Origin: Polaromonas sp. JS666
Lineage (GTDB): Bacteria; Pseudomonadota; Gammaproteobacteria; Burkholderiales; Burkholderiaceae_C
Reading direction: 5' to 3'
DNA length: 64,000 nt
Assembly: GCF_000013865.1 (NCBI RefSeq)
Contig: NC_007948.1
Location: 1,116,001 to 1,180,000, forward strand
The notes below the pieces were generated by a model. That model did not search any database. It was not told where the DNA came from and saw only the letters and a program-made list of their open reading frames with translations. Below, one piece after another: positions 61,819-64,000 of this stretch. Numbering within the stretch: the stretch's first letter is position 1; each line of letters starts with the position of its first letter. A program made the position numbers and the translations under genes.

Positions 61819-64000
61819 ATGCAATCCAACGTCCCGAATTCAAAAACTGCCGAGTCTGACCTCGCTGTCAACGATCTGGGCCCGCTGGCTTGGGTGCTTG
61901 ACGAACTTCGCAAGTCACTGGAAGGTGCAGCCAAGGCGCTGAAGCGCTTCGTGCGGGACGCCGAGGCTGCACGGGGCTCCGATCTCGCGGCGATTGACGC
62001 GAGCCAGTTGCGGATCGCGCGCCAGCAGTTGCATCAGGCTGTAGGTGCGCTGGAGATGGTGGGGCTGCCAGGGCCTGCGCTGGTGCTGCGCGCCATGGAG
62101 GCCGCGGTCCAGAAGTTTGTGCAGCAACCCGAGCAATGCAGCCAGGATGCCGCCGCGAAGATCGAGCGTGCCAGCTTTGCGTTGACGGAATACCTCGAAG
62201 GTGTGCTGGCGGACAAGCCCGTGTCTGCAGTTTCACTGTTCCCGCAGTACCGCGAAGTCCAGGAACTGGTGCGTGCGGACCGCATTCACCCTGCCGACCT
62301 GTGGCCGTTTGAGTGGCGCTGGCTCGAACCTGAACTGGCTGAGACGGCTGAACCGCGGAACTACGACAGCGGCGCGCGTGCCTTGCTGGACCAGTCGGTG
62401 CTCCAGCTCATGAAGGGCAGGGCGCCCGAGGCTGCGCGCAACCTCAAGGACTTGAGTCTTGGCTTTTCTGCCAGGCAGGCCGATCGCCAGCCCCGGATTT
62501 TCTGGAAAATTGCGGCGGCTTATTTTGAAGCTGTCGAGCATGATTTGCTGGCCACCGATCTGTATGTCCGGCGCGCTGCATCCCGGATATTGCTTCAATA
62601 TGCCTCGCTGGGCAAAGGTGATGCCGCGATATCAGACCGCCTTGCGCAGGATCTGCTCTTTTTCTGCGCGCAGGCGGTCTCTACCCGGGCCGGTGACACC
62701 CCGGTTCTGTCCGCCGTCCGATCGATGTATGGTCTCAACCGGTTCAAGCCGGTGGACTACGAACTTGTTCAGTTTGGCCGCTTTGATCCGGCCCTGCTGG
62801 CTCAGGCGCGCAAACGGATTACCTCGGCCAAGGAAGCGTGGTCGTCACTTTCTGCCGGGGACGTCAGCAAGCTCAAGTCGGTTGGTGAGCAGTTCAGTCT
62901 GGTGTCTGACTCCCTGCTCAAACTTCATCCACCGAGCGCGCCTTTTGCGCAAACCTTGACCCGAGCGATCGAAACCACGACCCGCTCCGCCAAGCCACCC
63001 GGCATTGAACTGGCGATGGAGGTCGCGACCTCGGTCCTTTATCTGGAAGCTGCATTTGACGACCTGGATCCCAACGATCCCCAGTTGGCGGTGCGGACAA
63101 CGAATTTGGCAGAACGCCTGGAAGGCGTCCGGGCGGGCGGTGAGTCTCAGCCGATGGAAAGCTGGATGGAAGAGCTGTACCGACGCGTCAGCGATAAGCA
63201 GACCATGGGCAGTGTGGTGGGCGAGTTGCGCGGATCTCTGGGCGAACTCGAAAAGGCACTGGATGTGTTCTTTCGCAATCCGCAGGACAGGACCGCCCTG
63301 CAGGCAGTACCCGGGCAGCTTTCCCAGATGCGCGGCGTGTTGTCGGTACTGGGTCTTGATCAGGCATCGCATGCAGTTTCACGCATGAAGGAAACCGTGG
63401 AGCAAATGCTTGTCACCGAAATTGACGAGCAACTGGCGCGGACTGCTGGCACATTTGATCACCTCGGTAATAACCTGGGTGCGCTGAGTTTCCTGATTGA
63501 CATGCTCAATTACCAGCCGGTGCTGGCAAAAAAACTGTTTGTCTATGATGATGAAAAAGGTGAACTCAAGCCCCTGATGGGCCGGACGCAAAGCCCGCCG
63601 AGCGCCGCGTCTACCGTGACGGTGAACAGTGATCTGTTGTCGCGCGAGCTGATCTCGGTAGTGGAGGAGGCCGGGGTCGGCGCGAGCGATGAAAACCTCA
63701 CTGGCAGACTGGACGCGCTGGCCACGCACGCGGCGCTGGCCGAGCAGCCTGCCCTGGCCCAGAGCGCCCGGGAGGCGGCGAAGGCGGTATCGGCCAACAA
63801 TGCCGACGCCGCCGCTGTTGCGTTGACATCGCTGGCATCCTCGGTGATGCAGGCACCCGCTGCACCGGCCGGCCCGCTGGCTTCCGCAGATTTTGAAGAA
63901 GATGACCTGCGTGATATTTTCCTTGAAGAGGCGCGCGAGGTCGTCGGCAATGGCCAGGAAGCCCTTTTGGCGTTGGCAAGCGATTCCGGCGATGTGGCCC
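61819..64000 (+). CDS. ChpA/PilL-type hybrid histidine kinase, N-terminal part (truncated by window edge)
   Basis: The frame runs open from ATG 61819 (MQSNVPNSKTAESDLAVNDL) to the window end, 727 residues. The N-terminal half resembles the FimL-like/Hpt-array region of ChpA (QLHQAVGALEMVGLPGPALVLRAME, in two parts). An acidic block FEEDDLRDIFLEEAREVV at about residue 693 looks like the start of an Hpt domain; its His would lie beyond the edge. The kinase core and receiver are not in the window. It follows pilJ by 68 bases. Confidence 0.9.
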   Translation, partial: MQSNVPNSKTAESDLAVNDLGPLAWVLDELRKSLEGAAKALKRFVRDAEAARGSDLAAIDASQLRIARQQLHQAVGALEMVGLPGPALVLRAMEAAVQKFVQQPEQCSQDAAAKIERASFALTEYLEGVLADKPVSAVSLFPQYREVQELVRADRIHPADLWPFEWRWLEPELAETAEPRNYDSGARALLDQSVLQLMKGRAPEAARNLKDLSLGFSARQADRQPRIFWKIAAAYFEAVEHDLLATDLYVRRAASRILLQYASLGKGDAAISDRLAQDLLFFCAQAVSTRAGDTPVLSAVRSMYGLNRFKPVDYELVQFGRFDPALLAQARKRITSAKEAWSSLSAGDVSKLKSVGEQFSLVSDSLLKLHPPSAPFAQTLTRAIETTTRSAKPPGIELAMEVATSVLYLEAAFDDLDPNDPQLAVRTTNLAERLEGVRAGGESQPMESWMEELYRRVSDKQTMGSVVGELRGSLGELEKALDVFFRNPQDRTALQAVPGQLSQMRGVLSVLGLDQASHAVSRMKETVEQMLVTEIDEQLARTAGTFDHLGNNLGALSFLIDMLNYQPVLAKKLFVYDDEKGELKPLMGRTQSPPSAASTVTVNSDLLSRELISVVEEAGVGASDENLTGRLDALATHAALAEQPALAQSAREAAKAVSANNADAAAVALTSLASSVMQAPAAPAGPLASADFEEDDLRDIFLEEAREVVGNGQEALLALASDSGDVA

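Overview
The window reads as a continuous stretch of core chromosome from a betaproteobacterium, order Burkholderiales, most likely family Comamonadaceae and Polaromonas-like. The evidence is the GC-rich codon use, a Lys/Ala/Pro histone H1-like protein, the local order dusB-fis-purH, hemL-thiD-rubredoxin-pilGHIJ-chpA, ypjD-like-pilS-pilR-ampD beside ffh, and two short interspersed repeat families typical of this group. The genus is an inference. I see no prophage, insertion sequence, CRISPR array or toxin island.

Layout. 0-8 kb: a minus-strand run (RNase II-like, TonB-like protein, aroE, mtgA, PlsC-like and CdsA-like proteins, ruvC) with repeats at several junctions. 8-22 kb: rodA, a DUF1508 protein, tldD, a DAHP synthase gene behind a complete attenuator with an aromatic-rich leader peptide, mpl, a TlpA-like thioredoxin, accBC, prmA, a DUF3426 protein and a PfkB kinase. 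22-27 kb: histone-like gene and class Ia ribonucleotide reductase (nrdA-nrdB) with a clear NrdR operator/promoter. 27.5-32.3 kb: a tightly overlapping minus-strand operon ypjD-like/PP0621-like/pilS/pilR/ampD, divergent from ffh. 33.8-42.5 kb: miaB, then glrK-qseG-glrR (QseE/G/F-type two-component system), then opgG-opgH, all minus strand. 43-50 kb: tRNA with CAU anticodon, enoyl-CoA hydratase, M61 peptidase, dsbC, a UbiH-family hydroxylase, a MOSC protein and ychF. 51-64 kb: an S4/pseudouridine-synthase-like protein, a YqaA protein, dusB-fis-purH, hemL, thiD, a rubredoxin, and the start of the Pil-Chp chemosensory operon, which runs off the window inside chpA.

Most notable signals. (1) The gap between glrR and opgG holds a sigma-54 -24/-12 promoter and one perfect plus one near-perfect TGTC-N10-GACA site, the motif known for GlrR/QseF. 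This suggests that the GlrKR system directly controls osmoregulated periplasmic glucan synthesis. (2) The DAHP synthase gene is preceded by a 24-codon peptide with the run FYFGYFWF and mutually exclusive antiterminator/terminator arms. (3) A 17-bp pattern GCTAT-N6-GRTAGC recurs at six intergenic places, and a related copy lies inside the aroE reading frame. (4) Several enzymes have altered signature residues: the pseudouridine-synthase-like protein lacks the catalytic Asp, the CdsA-like protein has a diverged CDP-signature, and GlrR has GAFTDA instead of GAFTGA.
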